Positions 42,852 through 50,590 of a stretch of 64,000 nt of DNA are shown piece after piece. The first letter of the stretch is position 1. Each line of letters begins with the position of its first letter. The notes beneath the pieces are model-generated. The model searched no databases. It saw only the letters and a list, made by a program, of their open reading frames with translations, and was not told the DNA's origin. Both the position numbers and the translations under genes were made by a program. Location of the stretch: NCBI RefSeq assembly GCF_019802255.1, contig NZ_JAHYSS010000005.1:310001-374000 (forward strand), given 5' to 3'. The stretch is from Pedobacter polysacchareus. GTDB taxonomy: Bacteria; Bacteroidota; Bacteroidia; Sphingobacteriales; Sphingobacteriaceae.

Positions 42852-44195
42852 CTAGTACAATGTAAATTCTACTCTTCTGTTCTGTTGACGGCCAGCTGCA
42901 GTTTTATTGGTTGCAATTGGTTGGTTTGGACCGTAACCTACTGCCTCAATACGTGAAGCATTAGCGCCTTGAGAAACTAAGTAAGCTTTAACTGCTTCAG
43001 CTCTGTCTTTCGATAAACGTAAGTTTAAAGCCATAGAACCAGTGTTATCTGTGTGACCAGCTAATTTAAGGCTGAAGTTTTTCTCTACTAATAATGCCGC
43101 AACACGGTTTAAAGTAGGGAAAGATTTATCACGAATGGTTGCTTTTCCTAAATCAAATTCTAAGTTTTTAATCGCCTCAGATACTACTTTACGATCAGCT
43201 TCTGTGATGATGATTTTTTCTTTGATGATAGGAGCTACTGCAACGAATGGACATCCTGAACCATCAACAACTGTTCCTGATGGAGTACCAGGGCATTTGT
43301 CAAATTTGTTTGCTACGCCATCTCCGTCGTCATCTCCCATTTCTTTAGCATAGATTTCTCTATCTCTTGCCGCTTTTTGTTCAGCTGTAGACAATGCATT
43401 TCTTAATGCTGCACTCTCTTCTGCACTTTCATTACGTAAGTTAGCTAATGAGCTGTAGTTTTGTAATTGTGGTTTTGATTTACTTCCCAATGCAAATTCA
43501 ATACCTGCATGTCCGTAAGAGAATTTATCAAATTTACCAGTATTTAAACCGTCAAATTCTGCAGTTTTTGTGAAGTTTACATCATAACCGAAGTCTAAGT
43601 TAATACCCTTAGCTACGCCTAATTTGAAACCTGCACCTACAGGGATAAAATATCCGTCTTTGTAATGGTTCTGTACTGTTACTGTACCGTTTGATGTTTC
43701 AGCACCTGAAGACATATAACCCACACCACCTTTTACGTAAGGGATCAATACTGCATTTTCGTTGTTAATGCTGATATTAGCCAGGTTATAAACTGCTGTT
43801 AAAGCTGCAGACCATTCCAGGTGAGTTTCAAAAGTATTGTTGTTACCTAAATATTGAGGTGTTGTACCAAGTGTATTTAATGGTCCTGAGCCTTTTATTT
43901 TACCAGCAAGGAAATCTGCTTGTAAGCCTAAAGCTGGAAGGATTTGTTTCTTGATATACCCACCGTAACCTAGTGCTTCTCTAGCGCTATTGTAATCTCT
44001 AGTTGCACCATTGAAAATAGTGTTTGAACTCAGGACACCAGCATGACCACCAATAGACCAGGTGCGAAACTCTTTTTTTCCGAAACGGCCAGTAGTTTCA
44101 GGAGTTGTATCTTGTGCGAATAATTGCGATGAAGCACCCAATAGGGTCACTACCATTGCGGCTTTTGTAATGTTGGATTTCATATTCTTTTTCAA
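42852..44195 (-). CDS. OmpA-family outer-membrane protein with thrombospondin-type calcium repeats
   Basis: 447 residues. The signal peptide ends at SSQLFAQ. An eight-stranded-type barrel fills about residues 35-240 and ends KFSYGHAGIEFALG. A linker with a coiled coil leads to thrombospondin type 3 repeats (DDDGDGVANKFDKCPG) and the peptidoglycan-binding OmpA domain (LEFDLGKATIRDKSFPTL, LAGHTDNTG, LSKDRAEAVKAYL, NRRVEFTLY). It tethers the outer membrane to peptidoglycan. An in-frame ATG four codons later (44183) is an alternative start. The 188-base upstream region serves as its own promoter region. Confidence 0.93.
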   Translation of the reverse strand: MKKNMKSNITKAAMVVTLLGASSQLFAQDTTPETTGRFGKKEFRTWSIGGHAGVLSSNTIFNGATRDYNSAREALGYGGYIKKQILPALGLQADFLAGKIKGSGPLNTLGTTPQYLGNNNTFETHLEWSAALTAVYNLANISINNENAVLIPYVKGGVGYMSSGAETSNGTVTVQNHYKDGYFIPVGAGFKLGVAKGINLDFGYDVNFTKTAEFDGLNTGKFDKFSYGHAGIEFALGSKSKPQLQNYSSLANLRNESAEESAALRNALSTAEQKAARDREIYAKEMGDDDGDGVANKFDKCPGTPSGTVVDGSGCPFVAVAPIIKEKIIITEADRKVVSEAIKNLEFDLGKATIRDKSFPTLNRVAALLVEKNFSLKLAGHTDNTGSMALNLRLSKDRAEAVKAYLVSQGANASRIEAVGYGPNQPIATNKTAAGRQQNRRVEFTLY

Positions 44196-44383
44196 TTAGA
44201 TAATGCGTTCTTCAATTGTTGAACTACAATCCCCCTTGAAATAATCTTGCCAAACACATTTTAGCGCTTAAATATTTAAGAATATGTTAATAATGAGTTA
44301 GTTATTGGTCTTTTGGAAAATGGCTGAATTTCCATAAATCGGGATCAACGCTTTAAGATTGTGTATAGTATTTTAGACATTTA

Positions 44384-45772
44384 TTATAAATCGAAAACTT
44401 CTCCGAGCTCTGGAATGCTGACTTTATAGTTGATTTCCCGCAATGCTTCAGCAAGACTTTGCGTGCTTTTATCTTCGCCATGAACTAAAAACACCTGTTT
44501 TAACAGCGTAGAATCTTGCTGTTTGACAGTATTCACCAAATCCTGGTGGTCCCCATGCCCGCTCAAAAGATCTGTTTTTTGAATTCCAGCATACACCATT
44601 AAGTCCCGGTTCCTTAATCTTACTATAGAATCTCCACGAAGTAAGCGGTGGCCTAATGTGCCTTTTGAACAATAGCCGATGAATAGGATGGTGCAATAAT
44701 AGTTTTGTATATTATAATATAAGTGGTCTTGTATTCTTCCACCTTCCAGCATTCCCGCCGAAGAAATGATGATACAAGGTTCATGGTAATTGGAAATAGA
44801 AATACTTTCACGTTTATCCTGTACATAAGAGAGCCCCTCAAACTCAAACTCATCTCCTTTTTGTTTATAAAATTCCTGAGCCTCTTGATTTAGTAAATGA
44901 TGATGTCTGCGGTAAATAGCGGTAGCAGACTCCGCCAGGGGGCTATCTACAAATATTTTTACGTAAGGAAGTAAGCCTTTACTGAAGATTTGATTTAAGG
45001 CAAATACGAGTGCCTGTGTTCTGCCTATGCTAAAGGCTGGAATGATTAACCTCCCAGGGGATTTAATACAGGACTCCTGAATGGTGGTCACCAGTTTTTC
45101 CTCCAGGCTCATTTCTTTGCTGTGGAGCCTTCCGCCATAAGTAGATTCGGAAACCAGATAGTCAACTTGTGGAATGGGTTCAGGATCGGATAATACAGGA
45201 TAGTTACTCCGGCCAATATCACCGGTAAATGCTATTTTCTTAGTAATTCCCTGATCTTCTACGGTCAAAACAACTGCTGCTGCGCCAAGCAGGTGACCTA
45301 CGGGGATAAATTCGAGACTGACCTCCGAATTGAGGCGGAATGGTTTATGGAAGTTAAGGGTCACAAAGCGGTCAACCGTATCCATAACGTGTTTATGCAG
45401 ATAGAGTGGCTGTGGACCTGGTCCTCTTTTTCTACGTCCTTTACTTGGCTTGCTCTGTTTACTTAGAAAAATGTTAACAGAATCAAGTAAAAGCAATTCC
45501 GTGAGGTCGGCAGTAGGTGGGGTACATAAGATCTGGCCTTCAAAGCCCATTCTGATTAGAGTTGGCAGATTTCCAGAGTGGTCAATATGAGCATGGGTAA
45601 GGATCACTACATCTATAGCGGCAGGATCAAATGGAAAGTATTGGTTCTCTTCCTGATAAGTCTCTTTCTCATAATCCAGACCACAATCTACCAATATTTT
45701 GTAATCTTCTAATTCCAGCAGATGCATGCTCCCTGTTACCTGTCTTGCTGCTCCCCAAATGGTCAATTTCAT
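44384..45772 (-). CDS. MBL-fold beta-CASP RNase-type protein
   Basis: 462 residues. The metallo-beta-lactamase motif THAHIDHSG gives H60, H62, D64 and H65, with further ligands at VGHLLGAAAV and FTGDIGR. The beta-CASP insert is present (FSIGRTQALVFALN, ISSAGMLEGGR) and the final metal His is in LSGHGDHQDL. The C terminus matches the RMMBL region (VFLVHGEDKSTQSLAEALRE). The family cleaves RNA (CPSF73/YSH1-like); bacterial members are thought to process or degrade mRNA. The minus-strand neighbour upstream starts 36 bases away, so co-transcription is possible. Confidence 0.92.
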   Translation of the reverse strand: MKLTIWGAARQVTGSMHLLELEDYKILVDCGLDYEKETYQEENQYFPFDPAAIDVVILTHAHIDHSGNLPTLIRMGFEGQILCTPPTADLTELLLLDSVNIFLSKQSKPSKGRRKRGPGPQPLYLHKHVMDTVDRFVTLNFHKPFRLNSEVSLEFIPVGHLLGAAAVVLTVEDQGITKKIAFTGDIGRSNYPVLSDPEPIPQVDYLVSESTYGGRLHSKEMSLEEKLVTTIQESCIKSPGRLIIPAFSIGRTQALVFALNQIFSKGLLPYVKIFVDSPLAESATAIYRRHHHLLNQEAQEFYKQKGDEFEFEGLSYVQDKRESISISNYHEPCIIISSAGMLEGGRIQDHLYYNIQNYYCTILFIGYCSKGTLGHRLLRGDSIVRLRNRDLMVYAGIQKTDLLSGHGDHQDLVNTVKQQDSTLLKQVFLVHGEDKSTQSLAEALREINYKVSIPELGEVFDL

Positions 45773-45807
45773 ATTCCGGTATTCCTTAAATGCAGCAATA
45801 TATCAAT

Positions 45808-46656
45808 TTAAAATTTATTGCGATCCATCCATTCCGAAAAATCAGCGATCCGGTATTGGTATTGCAAGGCCGTATTGGAAGGTGCTCCGGAAACAATTTT
45901 CCAATTTAATAATTCATCATTGAAGGCTGGTAAAGGCAACTGAGCTTGTTGTGCAGCTTTAACATAAAAGACTTGTTTACTGGGATGGTCAGGACTGCAT
46001 ACATTATATATGTGACCAAAGGCAGCCTGCTCAATCAAGGCCAGCGTAAATTCTACACAGTCTTCCTGATGCACCAGATTTACCGGAGCCCGTCCGTTTG
46101 GAATGTTCTGTTTTCCGGCAAAGAACCTTCCTGGATTTCTCCCCGGGCCGATTAATCCGGCAAAACGCAGAATGGTGGTGGTAAAAGAAGGATTGGCGCT
46201 TAACCATTGTTCTGTTTCCAGCATGGCTTTACCGGAAGCAGTATCAGGTATTGCCGGACTTAAGCTGGTTATTTCCGCATTAGCTTCTCCGTAAACAGCA
46301 GTGGAACTGATAAAGATCACCTGTGGTACTTTTTGAGCTTGAGCTAATGTCGCTATCTTTTGGATTTTCCCTAAAAAGGAGGCCTGTTCGGAAGTATTTC
46401 TTTTAGGAGGTATAGCGATCAGCAGAAGGTCTGTTTGGAAAAACTCTGGATGACTTTCTATGGCATCCTCCTGAAAATTGAGCAGGAAAGGTTGGATAGA
46501 TAGGGAAGAAAGCAGTTCCATTTTCTCCAGACTGGTGCTGGACCCTTTTACCTGGTAGCCGGCAGATAGGAGGCGCTTAGCGAGCGCTAATCCATACCAG
46601 CCACAGCCAAGAATGCTGACGGTCGGTTTTTTGATTACTTTTGAGTTAGTTTGCAT
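45808..46656 (-). CDS. NAD(P)-binding Rossmann-fold protein, YeeZ-like
   Basis: 282 residues. The dinucleotide motif GCGWYGLALAKRL is at residues 17-29, with STS after the second strand suggesting NADP. VIFISSTAVYGEANAEI and RFAGLIGPGRNPGRF are extended-SDR hallmarks, but the catalytic Tyr-x-x-x-Lys is not evident (TASGKAMLETEQWL in that place). This matches the atypical SDR family 5-like group containing YeeZ. The substrate is unknown. It lies 36 bases upstream of the MBL-fold gene on the same strand. Confidence 0.82.
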   Translation of the reverse strand: MQTNSKVIKKPTVSILGCGWYGLALAKRLLSAGYQVKGSSTSLEKMELLSSLSIQPFLLNFQEDAIESHPEFFQTDLLLIAIPPKRNTSEQASFLGKIQKIATLAQAQKVPQVIFISSTAVYGEANAEITSLSPAIPDTASGKAMLETEQWLSANPSFTTTILRFAGLIGPGRNPGRFFAGKQNIPNGRAPVNLVHQEDCVEFTLALIEQAAFGHIYNVCSPDHPSKQVFYVKAAQQAQLPLPAFNDELLNWKIVSGAPSNTALQYQYRIADFSEWMDRNKF

Positions 46657-46678
46657 GGGAATGCGTTGCTGGTTAAAT

Positions 46679-46707
46679 AAAAAAGGGGTAATGCCTGAGC
46701 ATACCCC
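46679..46707 (-). terminator. Terminator of the cold-shock gene
   Basis: GGGGTAATGC (46685-46694) pairs with GCATACCCC (46699-46707) with one bulge and a 4-base loop. Six T follow on the minus strand. Confidence 0.75.
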
Positions 46708-46729
46708 CTTTATACAATGAATGTAAAGA

Positions 46730-46936
46730 CTAAAGAACGGTTACGTTTGAAGCCTCAGGACCTTTTTTTCCTTCATTCAATTCGAATTCTACGCTGTCTC
46801 CTTCATTCAATTCTCTGAATGAATCTCCTGCAATCGCAGAAAAATGTACGAAAATATCTTTTCCTCCATCTTCTGGAGTTATAAATCCAAACCCTTTTGC
46901 AGAATTAAACCATTTAACTTTTCCTGTTGTACGCAT
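46730..46936 (-). CDS. Cold-shock protein, CspA family
   Basis: 68 residues, the usual length. GKVKWFNSAKGFGFI contains RNP1 and KDIFVHFSAI contains RNP2, with VEFELNEGKKGPEASNV completing the OB fold. It binds single-stranded RNA and DNA and melts RNA structure at low temperature or in growth transitions. It is transcribed alone, with a long AT-rich upstream region that could hold a cold-responsive leader. Confidence 0.96.
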   Translation of the reverse strand: MRTTGKVKWFNSAKGFGFITPEDGGKDIFVHFSAIAGDSFRELNEGDSVEFELNEGKKGPEASNVTVL

Positions 46937-47260
46937 ATTATTATATATATATTTCGAGGTGAAAATAATGAATTGAATATTAATATCAAAATCTTAAAGT
47001 GAGGGTGGAGCATATTTTAAATATAGGAAATTTTATTTTGTTAAAACCTATCTTAGAGGGACTTGTTAATTTATCGAGGCGATGATCAACCGGTAATTCG
47101 CTTTCATTTTGGTTCACTACCCAGGCTATGGTCTGGTACTGATGTGATTTAACTCCTTAATGTTAGCCCAGTATCTTTTGATATCAGCTGGAAACTTGTT
47201 CCAGATAGTAAAATTGCAGGGGTAGTTTAATGGTAGTAATTAAAGAATTATAGGCACAAT
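46937..47260. other. Intergenic region between the cold-shock gene and a small gene
   Basis: It begins with an alternating AT tract next to the csp start (46937-46953) and has no recognisable gene. No perfect TAnnTTTG box occurs in either direction. The GGGGTAGTTTAATGGTAG at 47219-47236 looks like a tRNA D-arm, but no tRNA follows. Confidence 0.4.
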
Positions 47261-47470
47261 ATGATGAATTACAGGAAAAATCAGCTGAGCAATAGAATTT
47301 ATGAGGAAAAAAATAACCTTGGTTTAGATGCCGATGGTTCTTCTGAAGATTTTTCATTTAATGGTTATTTGAATAGCGACCATGAAAGAGTGACGGGGAA
47401 TCCCGATGGGGAAAATGACCTGAAGTATCCGAACTTTCCAGCGGAACGGAGTTCATTAATGGACAAATAA
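47261..47470 (+). CDS. Small hydrophilic hypothetical protein
   Basis: 69 residues, acidic and Asn/Asp-rich (NNLGLDADGSSEDFSFNGYL, VTGNPDGENDLKYPNF), with no hydrophobic core evident. Two ATG codons in a row (47261, 47264) give the start. It is isolated and could be a stress-related disordered protein or a chance frame. No family is recognised. Confidence 0.4.
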   Translation: MMNYRKNQLSNRIYEEKNNLGLDADGSSEDFSFNGYLNSDHERVTGNPDGENDLKYPNFPAERSSLMDK

Positions 47471-47669
47471 AACTGCACAGCATGAGCCGTATTTATTGGT
47501 CCGAAAAGATGCTTTAAAAGCTGATTTGGCGGTGTAACACGCATTTCGACAGTTCGAATAGTTGTAGAAAAATGCCCACAATGGGGCGTTTATTGGGAAA
47601 ATAAACCTCCTTTAATTTAAGGTTTATCAAATCATCAATCATATTTTTAATATAGAAAATAGGTCTCAA
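47471..47669. other. Intergenic region with two hairpins
   Basis: AATGCCC (47571-47577) pairs with GGGCGTT (47584-47590), and ATAAACCT (47601-47608) with AGGTTTAT (47620-47627, perfect). Neither has a good T tract. No gene is seen. Confidence 0.4.
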
Positions 47670-47703
47670 TTGGCTTAGGCCTGAGTTTATGAGTTTATTT
47701 TTG
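47670..47703 (+). promoter_or_regulatory. Bacteroidota-type promoter for the lipoprotein at 47772
   Basis: TTG at 47670-47672 and TATTTTTG (perfect TAnnTTTG) at 47696-47703 are 23 bases apart, within the reported range. The ATG follows 68 bases later. Confidence 0.5.
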
Positions 47704-47771
47704 CCTTCATTTCCGAAAAATACAGGCTTGGCTTGGTTTTTTCCTTTAATATCTTGTTAAATTACAGGAAA

Positions 47772-48146
47772 ATGCGCCTTTTATATCCCTTATTGTTAAT
47801 AGTAATGGTTGCTTTTTTAAGCAGCTGTAAGAAAGACAATTCTTTAGATAGTCTTGATCATGTGATTTTAAAGCGTGAAGGGCTATTGAGAGTCGAATGT
47901 AGTAATTGCGAAGTGACGTATCAGGTCAATAGCAAGGACTATAAAGTAGGGATTGACCAGGGAAGCAATGATATGGCTTTTTATTACTCTGGTGATTTTG
48001 CCTTGGTGACAGAAGTACTTTCCAAAGAAGAACAAAAAATAAGGGTTTTAGTGGTCGATTCTTTCGGTCGGGTAGTGTCTAATGAATTGAATAAGTGGTC
48101 TGCTGGTGAACGCCGCAAGAAGACATTTGAGATAAATATTAAATAA
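47772..48146 (+). CDS. Small lipoprotein of unknown function
   Basis: 124 residues from MRLLYPLLL; the open frame reaches back to 47733 but the extra 13 residues would spoil the signal. The lipobox VAFLSSCKKD places the lipid on Cys19. The mature part has a paired Cys motif VECSNCEVTY, an AFYYSGDFALVTEV strand pair and a basic end. The CxNC pair could form a disulfide or bind metal. There is no family match by eye. A terminator follows. Confidence 0.75.
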   Translation: MRLLYPLLLIVMVAFLSSCKKDNSLDSLDHVILKREGLLRVECSNCEVTYQVNSKDYKVGIDQGSNDMAFYYSGDFALVTEVLSKEEQKIRVLVVDSFGRVVSNELNKWSAGERRKKTFEINIK

Positions 48147-48154
48147 ATGAGCTG

Positions 48155-48192
48155 GTAGGAAATATGGAATGAAATAATTCCTGCTTTTTTTT
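48155..48192 (+). terminator. Terminator after the small lipoprotein gene
   Basis: GTAGGAA (48155-48161) pairs with TTCCTGC (48178-48184, one G-U) and eight T follow. Confidence 0.65.
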
Positions 48193-48235
48193 AAATCAAA
48201 GAAAGTTTAATAAAGGTTTAACTAGAAAAAGCATT

Positions 48236-48739
48236 ATGTTTACAGATAAAATCAGTAACAACAATAGTACAACCAGATCAACTGAAACAGATGACGCTCC
48301 ATATTTGGATAAGTTTTTGTTGTGGAGTTCTGGCAAGACGCACACTAAAGAATACATGGAAAGTAAAACTAGTCACAGAAAAAGCATATTAATTGTAGAT
48401 GACGAACTTAGTATTCTCAAGCTGTTGAGTTTCATTTTGGCCGCAGATTATGATTTAATCATTAAAAAAAGTGGGATAGAAGCAATTGCATGGTTAGAAG
48501 AAGGCAATGATCCTGACCTGATTATATCTGATTTGATGATGCCTTATTTTGATGGAAGTTCTTTAATCAGAAACCTTAAAATAAGTGGCTTCTATAGAAA
48601 TACACCGGTAATCTTATTGTCGGGCGCCGAGGATCTTGCTGAAAAAGTAAAAAATATGCCGTTTAAAATAGACAGTTATTTGGAAAAACCTTTTAATCCG
48701 GCAACATTAAAAACGCAAATTGCTCAACTTATCGCATAA
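48236..48739 (+). CDS. Single-domain response regulator heading the second EPS locus
   Basis: 167 residues. A 45-residue disordered N terminus precedes one receiver domain: ILIVDDELS (acidic pair), IISDLMMP (phospho-acceptor Asp), LLSGAED (Thr/Ser switch) and EKPFNPATL (Lys). No output domain is attached. Its stop overlaps the next start by one base, and the next protein begins with a receiver-like domain fused to the initiating sugar transferase. Phosphorylation may therefore act on polymer initiation directly. No histidine kinase gene is visible in the window. Confidence 0.92.
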   Translation: MFTDKISNNNSTTRSTETDDAPYLDKFLLWSSGKTHTKEYMESKTSHRKSILIVDDELSILKLLSFILAADYDLIIKKSGIEAIAWLEEGNDPDLIISDLMMPYFDGSSLIRNLKISGFYRNTPVILLSGAEDLAEKVKNMPFKIDSYLEKPFNPATLKTQIAQLIA

Positions 48740-49815
48740 TGAACACGTCTACAATTAATCGTCCTCAAATTAATGCTAAAATTGTGCATTTCGGAAAGCT
48801 CCTTAAAAGTGTGATTTCCGACGAATTTGATGCCAATGTAGAGCAAATGGATGATCCTGAAGATTTTAAGAGGTATCTGGATCAACAGTCTTTACTAACC
48901 CTGCCGGATATTATTTTAATTGAAGTGGATGATAACAAGAACTGCTTTGATCAGATTAGAGAAATTAAGAAGAACCCTCTACTTCAGGGATTGATCATTG
49001 TGCTGCTTGGCATCAAAGAAGATAAGAAATGGAGACAGCAAGCTTTGGAGCTGAAGGTAAATGATTATTATACCTATCCATTTCCTCTGGAAGATTTTTG
49101 TGAAAGACTTAATTTTTTAGTTAAATTTAAGTTAATCAAACCTAAATTAATGGAATTGGCTCAAACAGTAGAGGTGGAATACCAAACTCCCTTCGCAAAA
49201 CGTGCATTTGATGTGATTGCATCAGGCATGGCACTGCTATTTTTATTTCCATTGTTCATCGTTGTCGCCATCTTAATCAAATTAGAATCCAAAGGCCCTG
49301 TAGTTTACAAGAGTAAAAGGGTAGGTGCAGGGTATCGCATTTTTAATTTCTATAAATTCCGCTCGATGAGAAGTGATGCAGATAAGATGCTTGATTCCAT
49401 TGCTAATTTGAATCAATATGCCAATGAATCAGATAAAAAGAACGGTAAAGCGGCTTTTGTAAAGTTTAAAGACGATCCAAGAATAACGAAGCTGGGTGCA
49501 TTTTTAAGGAAAACGAGTATCGATGAGCTGCCACAGTTGATCAATGTGTTTATCGGTGACATGTCGCTGGTAGGAAATCGCCCCTTGCCTTTATATGAAG
49601 CTGAGCAGCTGACCACCAATGAATGGTCTACCAGGTTCCTTGGTCCTGCAGGCTTAACCGGTTTATGGCAAATCAGCAAAAGAGGGAAGAAAGATATGTC
49701 TGAAACAGAACGCAAGGAGTTAGATAACTTTTACGCAGACAATTATTCGATATTACTGGACCTTAAAATTATATTGAAAACGATTCCTGCATTGATTCAA
49801 AAGGAACAAGTTTAG
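48739..49815 (+). CDS. Pseudo-receiver fused to initiating sugar-phosphate transferase (PglC/WcaJ-type)
   Basis: 358 residues. Residues 1-130 resemble a receiver fold but lack a convincing phospho-Asp site (LPDIILIEVDD, IIVLLGIKED, YYTYPFPLEDF keep only the shape). The catalytic part starts with one membrane segment (FDVIASGMALLFLFPLFIVV, about 158-178), then VGAGYRIFNFYKFRSMRSDA, LGAFLRKTSIDELPQL and GDMSLVGNRPLPL, the signature of polyisoprenyl-phosphate hexose-1-phosphate transferases. It loads the first sugar onto undecaprenyl phosphate. The four-helix N-terminal region of long WcaJ forms is replaced by the pseudo-receiver. Confidence 0.93.
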   Translation: MNTSTINRPQINAKIVHFGKLLKSVISDEFDANVEQMDDPEDFKRYLDQQSLLTLPDIILIEVDDNKNCFDQIREIKKNPLLQGLIIVLLGIKEDKKWRQQALELKVNDYYTYPFPLEDFCERLNFLVKFKLIKPKLMELAQTVEVEYQTPFAKRAFDVIASGMALLFLFPLFIVVAILIKLESKGPVVYKSKRVGAGYRIFNFYKFRSMRSDADKMLDSIANLNQYANESDKKNGKAAFVKFKDDPRITKLGAFLRKTSIDELPQLINVFIGDMSLVGNRPLPLYEAEQLTTNEWSTRFLGPAGLTGLWQISKRGKKDMSETERKELDNFYADNYSILLDLKIILKTIPALIQKEQV

Positions 49816-49887
49816 CCTCAACACATAATCTTAATTAGAAACAAAAAAATAAACGCTTAAATAAAATTCTCTTAACCACACTAAATC

Positions 49888-50568
49888 ATGAAAAATCTAT
49901 TTAAAATGGCATTAATTGTATTAATGTTTATAAGCCTAGATACTTACGCTCAGGAATCAATTATCGGCGATATTAAATATGCTGATTTGGAGAAATACAT
50001 TGCATTAGCAAAACAGAATTACCCAAGAAGAAAAGCATTGAATGAGACCGTAACGAAGGCAAAAGCTGAATTGCCAATCACTGCGCTATCCTATCTGGAT
50101 ATATTTAATGCATCTTATTTCTACAGACCTGAAAAGAAATCAGTCATTGATCCTATAAATCCATATAATGTAAATGGATTCCAGTTCGGAATTAATGTGA
50201 ACCTAGGTGCTTTCTTACAAAAACCATTCACTGCTAAAAAAGCTAAATCTGATCTGAAAATTGCACAATATCAGGCAGATGAATATGAACTTGCATTGGC
50301 TGTTGAAGTAAAAAGAAGATATTATGCGTATATTCAACAAATAAGCCAGCTGAAAATTTATACTCAAAGTGTTCAGGATAATAAGAATGTTGCTGATAAT
50401 CAATTGTATAAGTTTGAAAAAGGCGAGATTACTTTAGATACCTATAATCAATCAAGAATTAACTTGACGAATGCGAATACAGCAAAAATTCAGTCAGAAG
50501 TAAATTTGCTCAATGCTAAAGATTCATTGGAAGAAATTATTGGTGTCAAACTTTCCGAAGTTAAATAG
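49888..50568 (+). CDS. Half-length TolC/OEP-like outer-membrane protein
   Basis: 226 residues, about half the length of a TolC protomer, which is built from two such repeats. A signal peptide ends near DTYAQ. An alpha-helix (DLEKYIALAKQNYP...), one strand-rich segment (FQFGINVNLGAFLQK) and two long helices (about 115-215, ELALAVEVKRRYYAYIQQ) follow the order of a single OEP repeat. Six copies instead of three would be needed to build a TolC-like channel. It takes the place of Wza beside a Wzc-like gene 22 bases downstream. No frameshift or remnant of a second repeat is visible after the stop. Confidence 0.8.
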   Translation: MKNLFKMALIVLMFISLDTYAQESIIGDIKYADLEKYIALAKQNYPRRKALNETVTKAKAELPITALSYLDIFNASYFYRPEKKSVIDPINPYNVNGFQFGINVNLGAFLQKPFTAKKAKSDLKIAQYQADEYELALAVEVKRRYYAYIQQISQLKIYTQSVQDNKNVADNQLYKFEKGEITLDTYNQSRINLTNANTAKIQSEVNLLNAKDSLEEIIGVKLSEVK

Positions 50569-50590
50569 ATAAATATTTTAGCCCCTGATA

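Noticed and set aside
47215..47260. tRNA-like D-arm string GGGGTAGTTTAATGGTAG
   Set aside because: No anticodon arm, T-arm (GTTCGA) or acceptor complement follows, so it is not a tRNA and too short to claim as an attachment site.
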